In this document: piece by piece, positions 51,196 through 60,106 of the stretch
Position numbering within the stretch: the first letter of the stretch is position 1
Layout of the letters: each line of letters opens with the position of its first letter
DNA from: an uncultured Alistipes sp.
GTDB lineage: Bacteria > Bacteroidota > Bacteroidia > Bacteroidales > Rikenellaceae
DNA: 64,000 nucleotides
Direction: 5' to 3'
NCBI GenBank assembly: GCA_910587675.1
Contig: CAJUMU010000003.1
Span: forward strand, 80,872-144,871
Made by a program: the position numbers and the translations under genes
The notes under the pieces: model-generated
The model's input: the letters and a program-made list of their open reading frames with translations, nothing else
The model's database searches: none
What the model was told of the DNA's origin: nothing

Positions 51196-53805
51196 TCAGA
51201 ATGTTTGACCCATCGTGAAGTGGAACTGGCTTCCGCTTCGCACGTTCGACCTTGCGGGAGCATCGAATCCCCAACCCCAGTCGAGTCCGAGGAGTCCGAC
51301 GATGGGCAGGTAGAGCCTTACGCCCAGACCCGCCGAACGCTTAATCTTGAAAGGCGAAAACTCTTTCCACGAAGCGAATCCGTTACCTCCCTCGAGGAAT
51401 CCCAGAACATAGATCTGCGACGACTGTTTGAGTATAACGGGATAACGCAGCTCCATAGTATATTTGTTGTACGCCATAGAGTAGTTGCTGCCGACGGGGT
51501 CGAGATCGCCGTCCTCGTAACCGCGCAGACCGATGATGTCCACGCCATAGATCGTGTAACCGCTCATACCGTCGCCTCCAACCTCGAATCGCTCGAAGGG
51601 CGAGAGTTTGTTCTTATTATAATGTCCGAGGAAACCCATCTCGGCGTGAGCCATCAACACCAGATTCTCGTTGCGGGTGAGCGGCTGGAACCAGCGGGCT
51701 TTCAACTGCCAGCGGTGGTACTCGATCCACTTGTAACGTATGCGGTCGGGCATATCCTTGTCGCTGTAATCGCGGCCGTCCCAAGCCGAATAGGGCGGAG
51801 TGAAGGTCACCATCGCCGAGAACTCCGATCCGCGGCGCGGGTAGATGGGCTGGTCGACGGTAGAGCGCGCCAACGCCAGCTTGAACGCCAACTCGTTCGC
51901 CACGCCGTCCTTCATGATGAAGTAGTCCCAGTTCTTGAGCGCGTAACGCGTATACTGCGCCTCCATGTAGAGGGTGAAGTTGGGATCGGGCCACTTGAGT
52001 CGCTTGCCCAGACCCGCCGCCAAACCGAGCGAACGGAAATACATCGTCGCCGACTGCCATATATAAAAGGCGTTGTTCTGCTCCGACCAGTGGGCCGACA
52101 GAGTGAGCGAGTTGGGTTTGTGACCGCCCACCCACGGATCGGTGAAGCTGGCGGCCAGAGCCTTGTAATACGTACCGTTGGTCTGTCCCGATATCTGGAA
52201 CTTCTGGTTCTGTCCCATCGGATATGGCGTCCACTTACCCTTTTTGAAGAGGTTGCGCGTCGAGAGGTTGTTGAGCGTGATACCCACCGAACCCACGAAC
52301 GAACCCGAACCCCAACCGCCTGCGACGTTGAACTGGTCGCTGGCCTGCTCGACGAGCGGGAAATTGATGTTCACCAGATCGTTCGACACGGGCTGGATGT
52401 CGGGCTGCAACTGCTCGGCATCGAAGTGGCCCATGCTCATGAGCTGGCGCAGGGTCTGCATCAGCAGCGAGCGGTCGTAAAGCATACCCGGATATACGTA
52501 CAGCTCGCGGCGGATAACCTCGTCGTCGACGCGGCTGTTGCCCGAGATACCGACCTCGTTCACGGTGAAAGGCTTGCCTTCGAACACCTTTATTTCGAGA
52601 TCGATGGAGTCCTTGCCCACCACGATCTCCGAGGGTTCGATCTGCGACATGAGATAGCCGTTGTTCTGGTAGAGGCTGGCCACCGACTGCTCGTCGGGGT
52701 TCATCTCGCGGCCCACGCCCAGACGCTTGTGCATCGACTTTTTATCATAGGTGTCGCCCGTCTTGACGCCGAACATGCGTTGCAGATCCTCGGTCTTGTA
52801 GACCGAGTTGCCGATCCACTTTACGTCGCGTATATAGAATTTCTCGCCCTCCGACAGATCGATGTGTATGCCGATGCGGTCGGGCCCCATGTCGTATATC
52901 GAATCCGAAAGTATGGTGGCGTTGCGGTAGCCGCGCGAGTTGTAGAAGTCCACCAGCAGATCCTTGTCCTCGTCGAAATCCTTCTCGTTGAGCTTGGCGC
53001 TGCGGAAAAAGTTGATCGACTTCTTGTGCGTCTTCTTGAACGTCTTGCGCAGACGCTTGTCCGAGAAACGGTCGTTGCCCGAGAATGTTATCTCGCCGAT
53101 CTTCACCTTTGGATTGCGGTCGACGCGGAACGTGACGTTGGCCATGTTGTCGAACACCGAGTCGTTCTCGATGATCGTAGTGACACGCACGTTGCGGAAT
53201 CCCTTGTCGATGAAGTGCTTCTTGATGAGTTTCTCGTTCTTGTCGATAACGTAGTCCGAGAGTTCGGTATTGCGCTTGAGCTTGAGCTGCTCGATCAGAT
53301 CCTTCTGCTTGCTGCGGCCGATGCCGTCGCCCACGATCATCCAGTTGCTCACGCGCGGACGCTCTTTCAGAAAGACCTCCAGATCGACGCTGTCGCCCTC
53401 GATCGTAGCGCCGATCTTCACGTCGGCGAAACGACGCTGGCTCCACAGACGCGTGATGGCGTTCGAGATGTAGTTGCTGGGCAGATATATGCTGTCGCCC
53501 GCAATGAGACCCGCCGACGAACTTACGAGGGTGGGATCCAGATACTCTATTCCGCGAACGTTTATCTTGCGGATGCGATATAGTTTGGCGGCCGCGTTCG
53601 ACCGCAACATGGGCGATTTTTCATCGAACGGGGGCAATGTGTCCCGCTGCGGCTCCGATATCTCCCGCTCCTCCCGACGCGACGCGTCGGTCTGCGCCGC
53701 GGCTCCGTTCGCCATGCCGAGCGTATCCGCCGTCTGAGCCGACGACACGAGCGCCGTCATGAGCAACGCCGCCGATGCGACGAGTGTTTTAACTGCGTAT
53801 CTCAT
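51196..53805 (-). CDS. bamA: Outer-membrane assembly factor BamA (Omp85)
   Basis: 869 residues. A signal peptide (SAALLMTALVSSAQ) and a polar linker lead into five POTRA domains (~75-440, for example IRKINVRGIEYLDPTLVSS, VTFRVDRNPKVKIGEITFSG and TVNEVGISGNSRVDDEVIRRELY). A C-terminal 16-strand barrel follows, with SVGITLNNLSTRNL and GGDGMSGYTIYGVDIIGLRGY and the terminal ...FHFTMGQTF signature with aromatic end residue. It folds beta-barrel proteins into the outer membrane. It sits between uppS and two Skp-like chaperones that deliver its clients. Confidence 0.96.
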   Translation of the reverse strand: MRYAVKTLVASAALLMTALVSSAQTADTLGMANGAAAQTDASRREEREISEPQRDTLPPFDEKSPMLRSNAAAKLYRIRKINVRGIEYLDPTLVSSSAGLIAGDSIYLPSNYISNAITRLWSQRRFADVKIGATIEGDSVDLEVFLKERPRVSNWMIVGDGIGRSKQKDLIEQLKLKRNTELSDYVIDKNEKLIKKHFIDKGFRNVRVTTIIENDSVFDNMANVTFRVDRNPKVKIGEITFSGNDRFSDKRLRKTFKKTHKKSINFFRSAKLNEKDFDEDKDLLVDFYNSRGYRNATILSDSIYDMGPDRIGIHIDLSEGEKFYIRDVKWIGNSVYKTEDLQRMFGVKTGDTYDKKSMHKRLGVGREMNPDEQSVASLYQNNGYLMSQIEPSEIVVGKDSIDLEIKVFEGKPFTVNEVGISGNSRVDDEVIRRELYVYPGMLYDRSLLMQTLRQLMSMGHFDAEQLQPDIQPVSNDLVNINFPLVEQASDQFNVAGGWGSGSFVGSVGITLNNLSTRNLFKKGKWTPYPMGQNQKFQISGQTNGTYYKALAASFTDPWVGGHKPNSLTLSAHWSEQNNAFYIWQSATMYFRSLGLAAGLGKRLKWPDPNFTLYMEAQYTRYALKNWDYFIMKDGVANELAFKLALARSTVDQPIYPRRGSEFSAMVTFTPPYSAWDGRDYSDKDMPDRIRYKWIEYHRWQLKARWFQPLTRNENLVLMAHAEMGFLGHYNKNKLSPFERFEVGGDGMSGYTIYGVDIIGLRGYEDGDLDPVGSNYSMAYNKYTMELRYPVILKQSSQIYVLGFLEGGNGFASWKEFSPFKIKRSAGLGVRLYLPIVGLLGLDWGWGFDAPARSNVRSGSQFHFTMGQTF

Positions 53806-53853
53806 TTAATATCAACAAATATTTCGGTTTCATATACAATGTCGCGGGCGGCG

Positions 53854-54567
53854 TCACTTCACCAGTCCGTATCGTCTGTCGCGGGCGGCATACGCCTCCA
53901 TCGCCTTCAGGAACTCCTCCTTGCCGAAGTCGGGCCACAGCGTCTCAGTGAAATACAACTCCGAATAGGATGCCTGCCACAGCATGAAGTTGCTCAACCG
54001 ACACTCGCCGCTGGTGCGGATCACCAGATCGGGATCGGGCATCGCCGAAGTGAAGAGCGTCTCGGCAATGGTCTGCTCCGTGATCTCGGCAGCCGCGATT
54101 TCGCCCGCCGCCACGCGCCGCGCCAATATCCGCGCCGCCGCCGTGAGTTCGCTGCGCGACGAATAGTTGAGCGCCAAAGCGAGAGTCATACGCTCGCCGC
54201 GGCCCGTCTGCTCCTCGATGCGGTCGAGCGCCGCGCGCACCTTGTCGGAAAAACGGCTGCGGTCGCCTATGACCAAAACCCTCACCCCTTGCTCCATGAG
54301 CTGCGGAGTCTCCATCTCGACGCCTTTGCACATGAGATCCATCAAGGCGTCCACCTCCTGCTGCGGACGACCCCAGTTCTCGGTCGAAAAGGCATATACG
54401 GTAAGGTACTTCACGCCGTAATCGGCGGCGTTCTTCACGGTCTCGCGCAGAGCGTCCATCCCTGCCAGATGGCCCTCGTAACGCTCCTTGCCGCGCAGGC
54501 GCGCCCAGCGTCCGTTGCCGTCCATAATGACGGCTATGTGCACGGGTATTTTGTTAGGTTCGTTCAT
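53854..54567 (-). CDS. uppS: Isoprenyl transferase (undecaprenyl diphosphate synthase)
   Basis: 237 residues from ATG 54567; the TTG at 54588 lies upstream of the -7 box and is excluded. It makes the C55 lipid carrier for peptidoglycan and O-antigen from FPP and IPP. Motifs: HIAVIMDGNGRWARLRGKERYEGH (catalytic Asp, IPP/FPP binding), YLTVYAFSTENWGRP, ALNYSSRSEL and the C-terminal DPDLVIRTSGECRLSNFMLWQ and ELYFTETLWPDF. It lies in the operon with bamA. The -7 box ends 8 bases before the ATG, so the transcript may be leaderless. Confidence 0.95.
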   Translation of the reverse strand: MNEPNKIPVHIAVIMDGNGRWARLRGKERYEGHLAGMDALRETVKNAADYGVKYLTVYAFSTENWGRPQQEVDALMDLMCKGVEMETPQLMEQGVRVLVIGDRSRFSDKVRAALDRIEEQTGRGERMTLALALNYSSRSELTAAARILARRVAAGEIAAAEITEQTIAETLFTSAMPDPDLVIRTSGECRLSNFMLWQASYSELYFTETLWPDFGKEEFLKAMEAYAARDRRYGLVK

Positions 54568-54575
54568 ATAACCTG

Positions 54576-54583
54576 CAAATGTA
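54576..54583 (-). promoter_or_regulatory. -7 box of the uppS-bamA promoter
   Basis: TACATTTG on the minus strand, 8 bases upstream of the uppS ATG. Transcription would start at or next to the initiation codon. Confidence 0.5.
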
Positions 54584-54672
54584 GACAATTTTACTCGGAA
54601 ATTAAAAGAATTTCACGTTTTTATCCATAAATGGGTCTTTGTCGGGCGTCGCGCGACGAGGCGTACGGCCGG

Positions 54673-55551
54673 CTATCTGTTGCGGATGTCGGCATCCCAC
54701 ATCATTTTACTATGTAACGTCTCGTAAAACGATATATTGTGCGGCACGGCCAATAAAATGCGCTCCGAGGCGCGCGATATCTCGATCCTGTCGCCGTCGC
54801 TGATGCGATACGTGCGGTTGTCGACCGACAGCATCGCCTCGCCGCGGCGGGCGTGTATCGTAAGTACGATGCGCGCCGTGTCGGGCACCACCACGGGACG
54901 CATGCCGAAGTTGTGCGGCGCCAGCGGCGTGAGCAGCAGGCATGCGCACTCGGGCGCGACGATGGGACCTCCCGCGCTGAGCGAGTAGGCCGTGGAGCCA
55001 GTCGGAGTGGACACTATCACGCCGTCGCCGTTGTACTGCGCCACTGTTTGGCCGTCGACCACCGTTTCGACCTTTATCATCGTCGCCTCCAGACGCTGCG
55101 CCGCCACCTCGTTCAGGGCGAGCAGGGCATGCCCCGCCTCGCTCACGCCGCGCACCTCCAGCAGCGACCGCGGCTGCGTGGCCAAACGCCCGTAGGCTAT
55201 ATCGTCGAACAAGTCGTCCACACCCTCGCGCGTGGCCGAGGTAAGGAACCCGAGATGGCCGAAGTTTATGCCCGCCACGGGGATCGATTTATCGCTCAGG
55301 CGATGGATTCCCTCCAGCAGCGTGCCGTCGCCGCCGCAACACACCATGGCGCTATCGGCGGGCTGACGCCCCGTTGAGCCGTCGTAAACGGCGGCGGGGT
55401 CGATCGCGCGCCCGAAACGGTTCTCTACCGCCTCGGCGAACTCGCGGTTTATGGCGTAATCGAAAGAGTGCCGCCCGATGGCGTCGAAAAGCCGTTCGAT
55501 GTCGGCGGCGGCATGGGCCACCTGAGAGCGGGAAAAAAGTATGATTTTCAT
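54673..55551 (-). CDS. nadK: NAD kinase
   Basis: 292 residues from ATG 55551; the frame is open far upstream in shadow of pdxJ. It phosphorylates NAD to NADP. Motifs: CCGGDGTLLEGIHRLSDKSI (GGDGT), GINFGHLGFLTSA, LALNEVAAQR (NE/D pair) and the glycine-rich GDGVIVSTPTGSTAYSLSAGG. It is divergent from pdxJ and upstream of uppS with a 105-bp gap, the usual Bacteroidales arrangement. Confidence 0.96.
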   Translation of the reverse strand: MKIILFSRSQVAHAAADIERLFDAIGRHSFDYAINREFAEAVENRFGRAIDPAAVYDGSTGRQPADSAMVCCGGDGTLLEGIHRLSDKSIPVAGINFGHLGFLTSATREGVDDLFDDIAYGRLATQPRSLLEVRGVSEAGHALLALNEVAAQRLEATMIKVETVVDGQTVAQYNGDGVIVSTPTGSTAYSLSAGGPIVAPECACLLLTPLAPHNFGMRPVVVPDTARIVLTIHARRGEAMLSVDNRTYRISDGDRIEISRASERILLAVPHNISFYETLHSKMMWDADIRNR

Positions 55552-55572
55552 CCTCGGGTCGAAAAAAAAGAA

Positions 55573-55594
55573 TAACTTTGCAAATGCAAATATA
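55573..55594. promoter_or_regulatory. Divergent -7 boxes, pdxJ and nadK
   Basis: Plus strand TAACTTTG (55573-55580) for pdxJ; minus strand TATATTTG (55594-55587) for nadK. The two boxes are only 6 bp apart in a 51-bp gap, so the promoters must interfere. Confidence 0.55.
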
Positions 55595-55602
55595 GGTATT
55601 TT

Positions 55603-56325
55603 ATGACAAAACTGAGTGTAAACATCAACAAGATTGCCGTTCTGCGCAATTCGCGCGGCGGCAATGTGCCCGATGTTGTACGCACCGCGCTCGACATCGA
55701 ACGTTTCGGCGGCGAGGGCATCACGGTGCACCCCCGTCCCGACGCGCGCCACATCCGCTACTCCGACGTGCGCGATCTGAAGGCCGCGATCTCCACCGAA
55801 CTCAACATCGAGGGCAACCCGATCCCGAGTTTCGTCGATCTGGTGCTGGAGGTCCGCCCCGCGCAGGTGACGCTGGTGCCCGACGCGCCCGACGCCATCA
55901 CCTCGAACGCGGGTTGGGACACCCTGCGCAACCGCGAATTCCTCGCCTCGATATGCCGCCGCTTCAACGACGCGGGCATCCGCACCTCGATATTCGTCGA
56001 CCCCGTCGCCGAGATGGTCGAGGGGGCCAAGGAGTGCGAGGCGCAGCGCGTGGAGCTCTATACCGAAGCATACGCCGCGGGGTACGAGGCCGACCGCGAC
56101 AAGGCGATAGCGCCCTACGTCGAGGCGGCCGAGGCTGCGCGCCGCGCGGGTCTCGGACTCAACGGCGGACACGATCTCAGCCTCGCCAATCTGGCATATT
56201 TCGCTGAGCGCATACCTTGGTGCGACGAGGTGTCGATCGGACACGCCCTCATCGCCGACGCGCTCTACTTCGGACTCGAAAACACGGTGCGGCTCTATCG
56301 TCGCTGCCTCGCGCCCGAGAAATAA
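55603..56325 (+). CDS. pdxJ: Pyridoxine 5'-phosphate synthase
   Basis: 240 residues, a TIM barrel. It condenses 1-deoxyxylulose 5-phosphate with 3-amino-2-oxopropyl phosphate to give pyridoxine phosphate. Motifs: LSVNINKIAVLRNSRGG, GITVHPRPDARHIRYSDV, FNIEGNPIP-like ELNIEGNPIPSF, QVTLVPD, ELYTEAYA, GLNGGHDLSLANL and EVSIGHALIADAL. PLP made from it serves ArgD and other aminotransferases. cca follows on the same strand. Confidence 0.97.
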   Translation: MTKLSVNINKIAVLRNSRGGNVPDVVRTALDIERFGGEGITVHPRPDARHIRYSDVRDLKAAISTELNIEGNPIPSFVDLVLEVRPAQVTLVPDAPDAITSNAGWDTLRNREFLASICRRFNDAGIRTSIFVDPVAEMVEGAKECEAQRVELYTEAYAAGYEADRDKAIAPYVEAAEAARRAGLGLNGGHDLSLANLAYFAERIPWCDEVSIGHALIADALYFGLENTVRLYRRCLAPEK

Positions 56326-56381
56326 TCACCCTCCGCCGTCGCGCGCCCCTTTCGGCCGACGGCGGAACAACAACGCACCCG

Positions 56382-57830
56382 ATGAAAGAAGAAGTTTCGC
56401 CGCTCTCGAATCCCGTATTCCGCAAGATATCGCGCATCGTCGACGACATGGGCGTCGAAGCCTACGTCGTGGGCGGTTACGTGCGCGACTACTACCTGCG
56501 CCGCCCCTCGACGGACATCGACGTGGTGGTGGTCGGCAGCGGCATCGACGTGGCCGAGGCTCTGGGGCGCGAGATGAAGTCGAAGGTATCGGTGTTCCGA
56601 ACTTTCGGCACCGCGATGGTGCGGGCATTCGGCGCCGAGGTGGAGTTCGTCGGGGCGCGCCGCGAATCCTACTCGCGCGACTCGCGCAAACCGACCGTCG
56701 AACCCGGGACTCTGGAGGACGACCAGCGACGGCGCGACTTCACGATCAACGCGATGGCATGGAGCCTCAACGGCGACCGCTTCGGCGAGCTGGTCGATCC
56801 GTTCGAGGGGATGTACGACTTGGAGGACTGCATCATCCGCACCCCGTGCGACCCCGACATAACCTTTTCGGACGATCCGCTGCGAATGATGCGCGCCGTG
56901 CGCTTCGCCTCGCAGCTGGGGTTCGACATAGAGCCCGAGACGTTCGAGGCCATAGCGCGCAACAGGGAGCGCATAAAGATAGTGTCGCGCGAGCGCATCG
57001 CCACCGAGCTGAACAAGATAGTGCTCTCACCCGTGCCCTCGATAGGTTTCGACCTGCTCGAAATGACGGGATTGCTGGAGTTGATTTTCCCCGAGCTGCA
57101 CCGCCTCGGCGGCGTGGAGCGGGTGGGAAACCACGCTCACAAGGATAATTTCCGACATACGCTCAAGGTGCTGGACAACGTGGCGCGCAAGAGCGACGAT
57201 CTGTGGCTGCGCTGGGCCGCCGTGCTGCACGACATAGCCAAACCACTCACCAAGGCTTACGACAAGCACGTGGGGTGGACCTTCCACCAACACGAGGTGC
57301 TCGGCTCGAAGATGGTGCCCGAGATATTCCGTCGGCTGAAACTGCCGATGAACGAGCACATGAAGTTCGTGCGCAAGCTGGTCTATCTGCATCTGCGTCC
57401 GATAATCCTCTCGGAGGATATGGTGACCGACTCGGCGGTGAGGCGTCTGCTCTTCGAGGCGGGCGACGACGTGGAGGCCTTGATGACGTTGTGCGAGGCC
57501 GACATAACCTCGGGCATCGACGCCAAGGTGAAGCGTTATCTGGCCAATTTCGAGCTGGTGCGCCGCAAGATGAAGGATCTGGAGGAGCGCGACCGCGTGC
57601 GCAACTTCCAGCCGCCGATTACGGGCGACATAATAATGCGCTGTTACGGCCTCGCGCCGTGCAGCGCCATAGGCGAGATCAAGGAGCGGATAAAGAACGC
57701 CATCCTCGACGGCGAGATCCGCAACGATTACGACGAGGCCTATTCGCTTATGGAGCGTCTCGCCGCCGAGCGCGGACTGGAAAAGGTGTGCGACGTTCCG
57801 CGCCCCGAGGCCGAAAAGGACGAGGAATAG
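56382..57830 (+). CDS. cca: CCA-adding tRNA nucleotidyltransferase with HD domain
   Basis: 482 residues from ATG 56382; the frame from 56217 overlaps pdxJ. It adds or repairs the 3' CCA of tRNA (a poly(A)-polymerase relative is less likely). Nucleotidyltransferase core: AYVVGGYVRDYYLRRPSTDIDVVV (GG...R and D-x-D) and RRRDFTINAMAWSL. RNA-binding head region: SDDPLRMMRAVRFASQLGF. HD domain: HKDNFRHTLKVLDNVARK and WAAVLHDIAKP, typical of the phosphodiesterase-bearing class. A terminator-like hairpin follows. Confidence 0.94.
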   Translation: MKEEVSPLSNPVFRKISRIVDDMGVEAYVVGGYVRDYYLRRPSTDIDVVVVGSGIDVAEALGREMKSKVSVFRTFGTAMVRAFGAEVEFVGARRESYSRDSRKPTVEPGTLEDDQRRRDFTINAMAWSLNGDRFGELVDPFEGMYDLEDCIIRTPCDPDITFSDDPLRMMRAVRFASQLGFDIEPETFEAIARNRERIKIVSRERIATELNKIVLSPVPSIGFDLLEMTGLLELIFPELHRLGGVERVGNHAHKDNFRHTLKVLDNVARKSDDLWLRWAAVLHDIAKPLTKAYDKHVGWTFHQHEVLGSKMVPEIFRRLKLPMNEHMKFVRKLVYLHLRPIILSEDMVTDSAVRRLLFEAGDDVEALMTLCEADITSGIDAKVKRYLANFELVRRKMKDLEERDRVRNFQPPITGDIIMRCYGLAPCSAIGEIKERIKNAILDGEIRNDYDEAYSLMERLAAERGLEKVCDVPRPEAEKDEE

Positions 57831-57833
57831 ATT

Positions 57834-57883
57834 TATCCTCGGCGGCTGGGGGGGGCGCACCGAAGGTGCGAGCCGCCGAGGAT
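57834..57883 (+). terminator. Stem-loop after cca
   Basis: ATCCTCGGCGGCT (57834-57846) pairs with AGCCGCCGAGGAT (57871-57883). The loop holds G8 and a small inner stem GCGCACC/GGTGCG. An AT-rich tract follows, with no long T run. Confidence 0.65.
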
Positions 57884-57919
57884 ATAATAATTAAAGACAA
57901 ATCTATCATATACTGACCT

Positions 57920-59365
57920 ATGAACAAATCCGCTCTGCTCGCGCCCGTACTCTCGGGTCTCTGCGCCCTGTTGCTCGCCGCCTGCGGCGGCCGCGCCGAC
58001 GTATACACCACCACCGCCTCGGGCGACAAACTCTTCGAACACGTCGAAGCCGAGCTTCGAACGACGACGGATGCCGAGCCGACGAAAGAGCGCATGGTAC
58101 TGCACCCCGAAAAGAGGTTGCAGCCCGTTTACGGCTTCGGCGCGGCGATAACGGGATCGACATGCTACAATCTGCTGAAGATGACCGACGAAGACCGCGA
58201 ACGGCTCTTGCAGGAGTGCTTCTCGCCCGAGGGGATGAACTTCAGTTTCATCCGCGTCTCGATCGGAGCCTCGGATTTCTCGTTGGACGAATACACCTGC
58301 TGCGACCGCGAAGGCATCGAGTTCTTCGAACTGCACGAATACGACCGTCGCGACCTGCTGCCAGTGCTGCGCCGCATTCTGGAGATCAATCCCAAGGTGC
58401 GCATCGTGGGTTCGCCGTGGTCGTGCCCCAAGTGGATGAAGATAGGTTACGACAACGACGAACCGCTGGACAGTTGGACCGACGGCCGCCTGAACCCGAA
58501 GTATTACGACGATTACGCCGAGTATTTCGTGCGCTGGATCGGCGAGATGGAGTCGGAGGGCATTCCGATTTACGCCGTCACCGTGCAGAACGAACCTCTG
58601 AACCGCGGCAACTCGATGTCGCTCTACATGGGATGGGAACAGCAGCGCGACTTCATCCGCGACCACTTGGGTCCGCAGTTCGCCGCCGACGGCATCGACA
58701 CCAAGATATGGCTTTTCGACCACAACTACAATTACGACGACGTAGCCGCCGAGCAGGACTACCCGCTGCACATCCTCGCCGACCCCGAGGCCGCGAAGTA
58801 CGTGGCGGGCACGGCATGGCACAATTACGGAGGCCGCCCCTCGACTCTCGACGGCGTGCGCGAGGCCTACCCCGACAAGGAGATCTTCTTCACCGAGGCT
58901 TCGATCGGAACATGGAATTACGATTTCGGAAAGTGCGTGGTGGAGGATTTCGCGTCGATATTCATCGGAACCCTCGACCGCGGCGGACGCGGCGTGACGC
59001 TGTGGAATCTGGTGCTCGACGACAAGGGCGCGCCCAACCGCCCCAAGGGGTGCCGCACGTGCTACGGCGCGATAGAGATCTCGGCCGCCGACTACTCGTA
59101 CGATTCGCTCCTGCGCAAGAGCCACTATTACGACATAGCCCACTGCTCGAAGGTGATCGATCCCGACGCCGCGCGCATCGAGAGCGACCGACAGCTGCCG
59201 CGCGGCGTGGAGATGGTCGCGTTCGTCAATCCCGACGGCTCCTTCGCCGCCGTGGGCGTGAACCGCACCGAAACGGAACGAACCGTCGCCGTGGTCGGGC
59301 CGAAACGCACGTTCGACCTCGTGCTGCCCGCGCGTTCGGTCGCCTCCGCCCGCTGGAGCGAATAA
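57920..59365 (+). CDS. GH30-family glycoside hydrolase lipoprotein
   Basis: 481 residues. Lipobox LLLAACGG with Cys22 indicates export and lipid anchoring. The TIM barrel plus side beta domain matches GH30 (glucosylceramidase/beta-1,6-glucanase-like): YGFGAAITGS near the start, RVSIGASDFS, SPWSCPKWMK, acid/base E225 in VTVQNEPLN, nucleophile E326 in IFFTEASIGTW, then GVTLWNLVLDDKGAPN. Expected substrates are beta-linked glucans or glucosylated lipids outside the cell. There is no SusC/D pair or regulator beside it, so it is a solitary enzyme rather than part of a polysaccharide utilisation locus. Confidence 0.92.
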   Translation: MNKSALLAPVLSGLCALLLAACGGRADVYTTTASGDKLFEHVEAELRTTTDAEPTKERMVLHPEKRLQPVYGFGAAITGSTCYNLLKMTDEDRERLLQECFSPEGMNFSFIRVSIGASDFSLDEYTCCDREGIEFFELHEYDRRDLLPVLRRILEINPKVRIVGSPWSCPKWMKIGYDNDEPLDSWTDGRLNPKYYDDYAEYFVRWIGEMESEGIPIYAVTVQNEPLNRGNSMSLYMGWEQQRDFIRDHLGPQFAADGIDTKIWLFDHNYNYDDVAAEQDYPLHILADPEAAKYVAGTAWHNYGGRPSTLDGVREAYPDKEIFFTEASIGTWNYDFGKCVVEDFASIFIGTLDRGGRGVTLWNLVLDDKGAPNRPKGCRTCYGAIEISAADYSYDSLLRKSHYYDIAHCSKVIDPDAARIESDRQLPRGVEMVAFVNPDGSFAAVGVNRTETERTVAVVGPKRTFDLVLPARSVASARWSE

Positions 59366-59371
59366 CAGGTC

Positions 59372-59950
59372 TTACTCCTTGCGTCGCTCCGCCATGGCCC
59401 TCTCGAAGCAGTGGCGGCACAGCGGTTCGTAAGCATCCTTCTCGCCCAACACCACCAGACCATCGCCGCCGCTGAGGCGGTGCGAATGGTTGGCAGGGTC
59501 GCCGCAACGCATGCAGACGGCGTGCACCTTGGTCACATATTCGGCCGTGGCCATCAACGCGGGCATGGGTCCGAAAGGTTTGCCCGCATAATCCATGTCG
59601 AGTCCCGCGACTATGACCCTCACGCCCTGCGACGCGAGGCGGCGGCACACGTCCACGATGCCGTCGTCGAAGAATTGCGCCTCGTCGATCCCCACCACAT
59701 CCACGTCGCCGCACAGTAGCAGGATGGTCTGCGGCGAGTCAACGGGCGTGGAGCGTATGGAGTGCCCCTCGTGCGACACCACCTCCTCGCGCGAATAGCG
59801 AACGTCGACGCTCGGCTTGAATATCTCGACCTTTTGGTTGGCGAATTCGGCGCGGCGCAGACGACGGATCAACTCCTCGGTCTTGCCCGAGAACATCGAA
59901 CCGCACACCACCTCGATCCAACCGCGTTGTTTGGGGTTTTCGAAAAACAT
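59372..59950 (-). CDS. tdk: Thymidine kinase
   Basis: 192 residues, type II thymidine kinase. It salvages thymidine to dTMP. P-loop CGSMFSGKTEELIRRL (~16-31), Walker B region VGIDEAQFFDDGI, the lasso VTKVHAVCMRCGDPANHSHRL and the zinc cysteines CMRC ... CRHC. It is convergent with the GH30 gene, only 6 bp between stops. Confidence 0.97.
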   Translation of the reverse strand: MFFENPKQRGWIEVVCGSMFSGKTEELIRRLRRAEFANQKVEIFKPSVDVRYSREEVVSHEGHSIRSTPVDSPQTILLLCGDVDVVGIDEAQFFDDGIVDVCRRLASQGVRVIVAGLDMDYAGKPFGPMPALMATAEYVTKVHAVCMRCGDPANHSHRLSGGDGLVVLGEKDAYEPLCRHCFERAMAERRKE

Positions 59951-59989
59951 AATTAAAAGCGATAATTAAGCATTCGGAACACTTATTTA

Positions 59990-60088
59990 ATGTGGCTCGT
60001 TAGAGCCGCGCGAGCCGTAGCCTCGCCCCGCGGAGGCTCGCTATCGCTCTCTCCGCAGGCTACGACTCGCTCCGACATGCCCGAAACG
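59990..60088. repeat. Family A repeat variant between tdk and murA
   Basis: GGCTCGTTAGAGCC hairpin, then GCGAGCCGTAGCCTCG, inner arm CGCGGAGGCTCGC and closing arm CTCCGCAGGCTACGACTCGC. It shares the GGCTCGC/GCGAGCC pairing change with the copy at 20398-20487, so there are at least two subfamilies. It lies just after the murA stop on the minus strand. Confidence 0.75.
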
Positions 60089-60106
60089 GACAACTCACTT
60101 ATAAAT

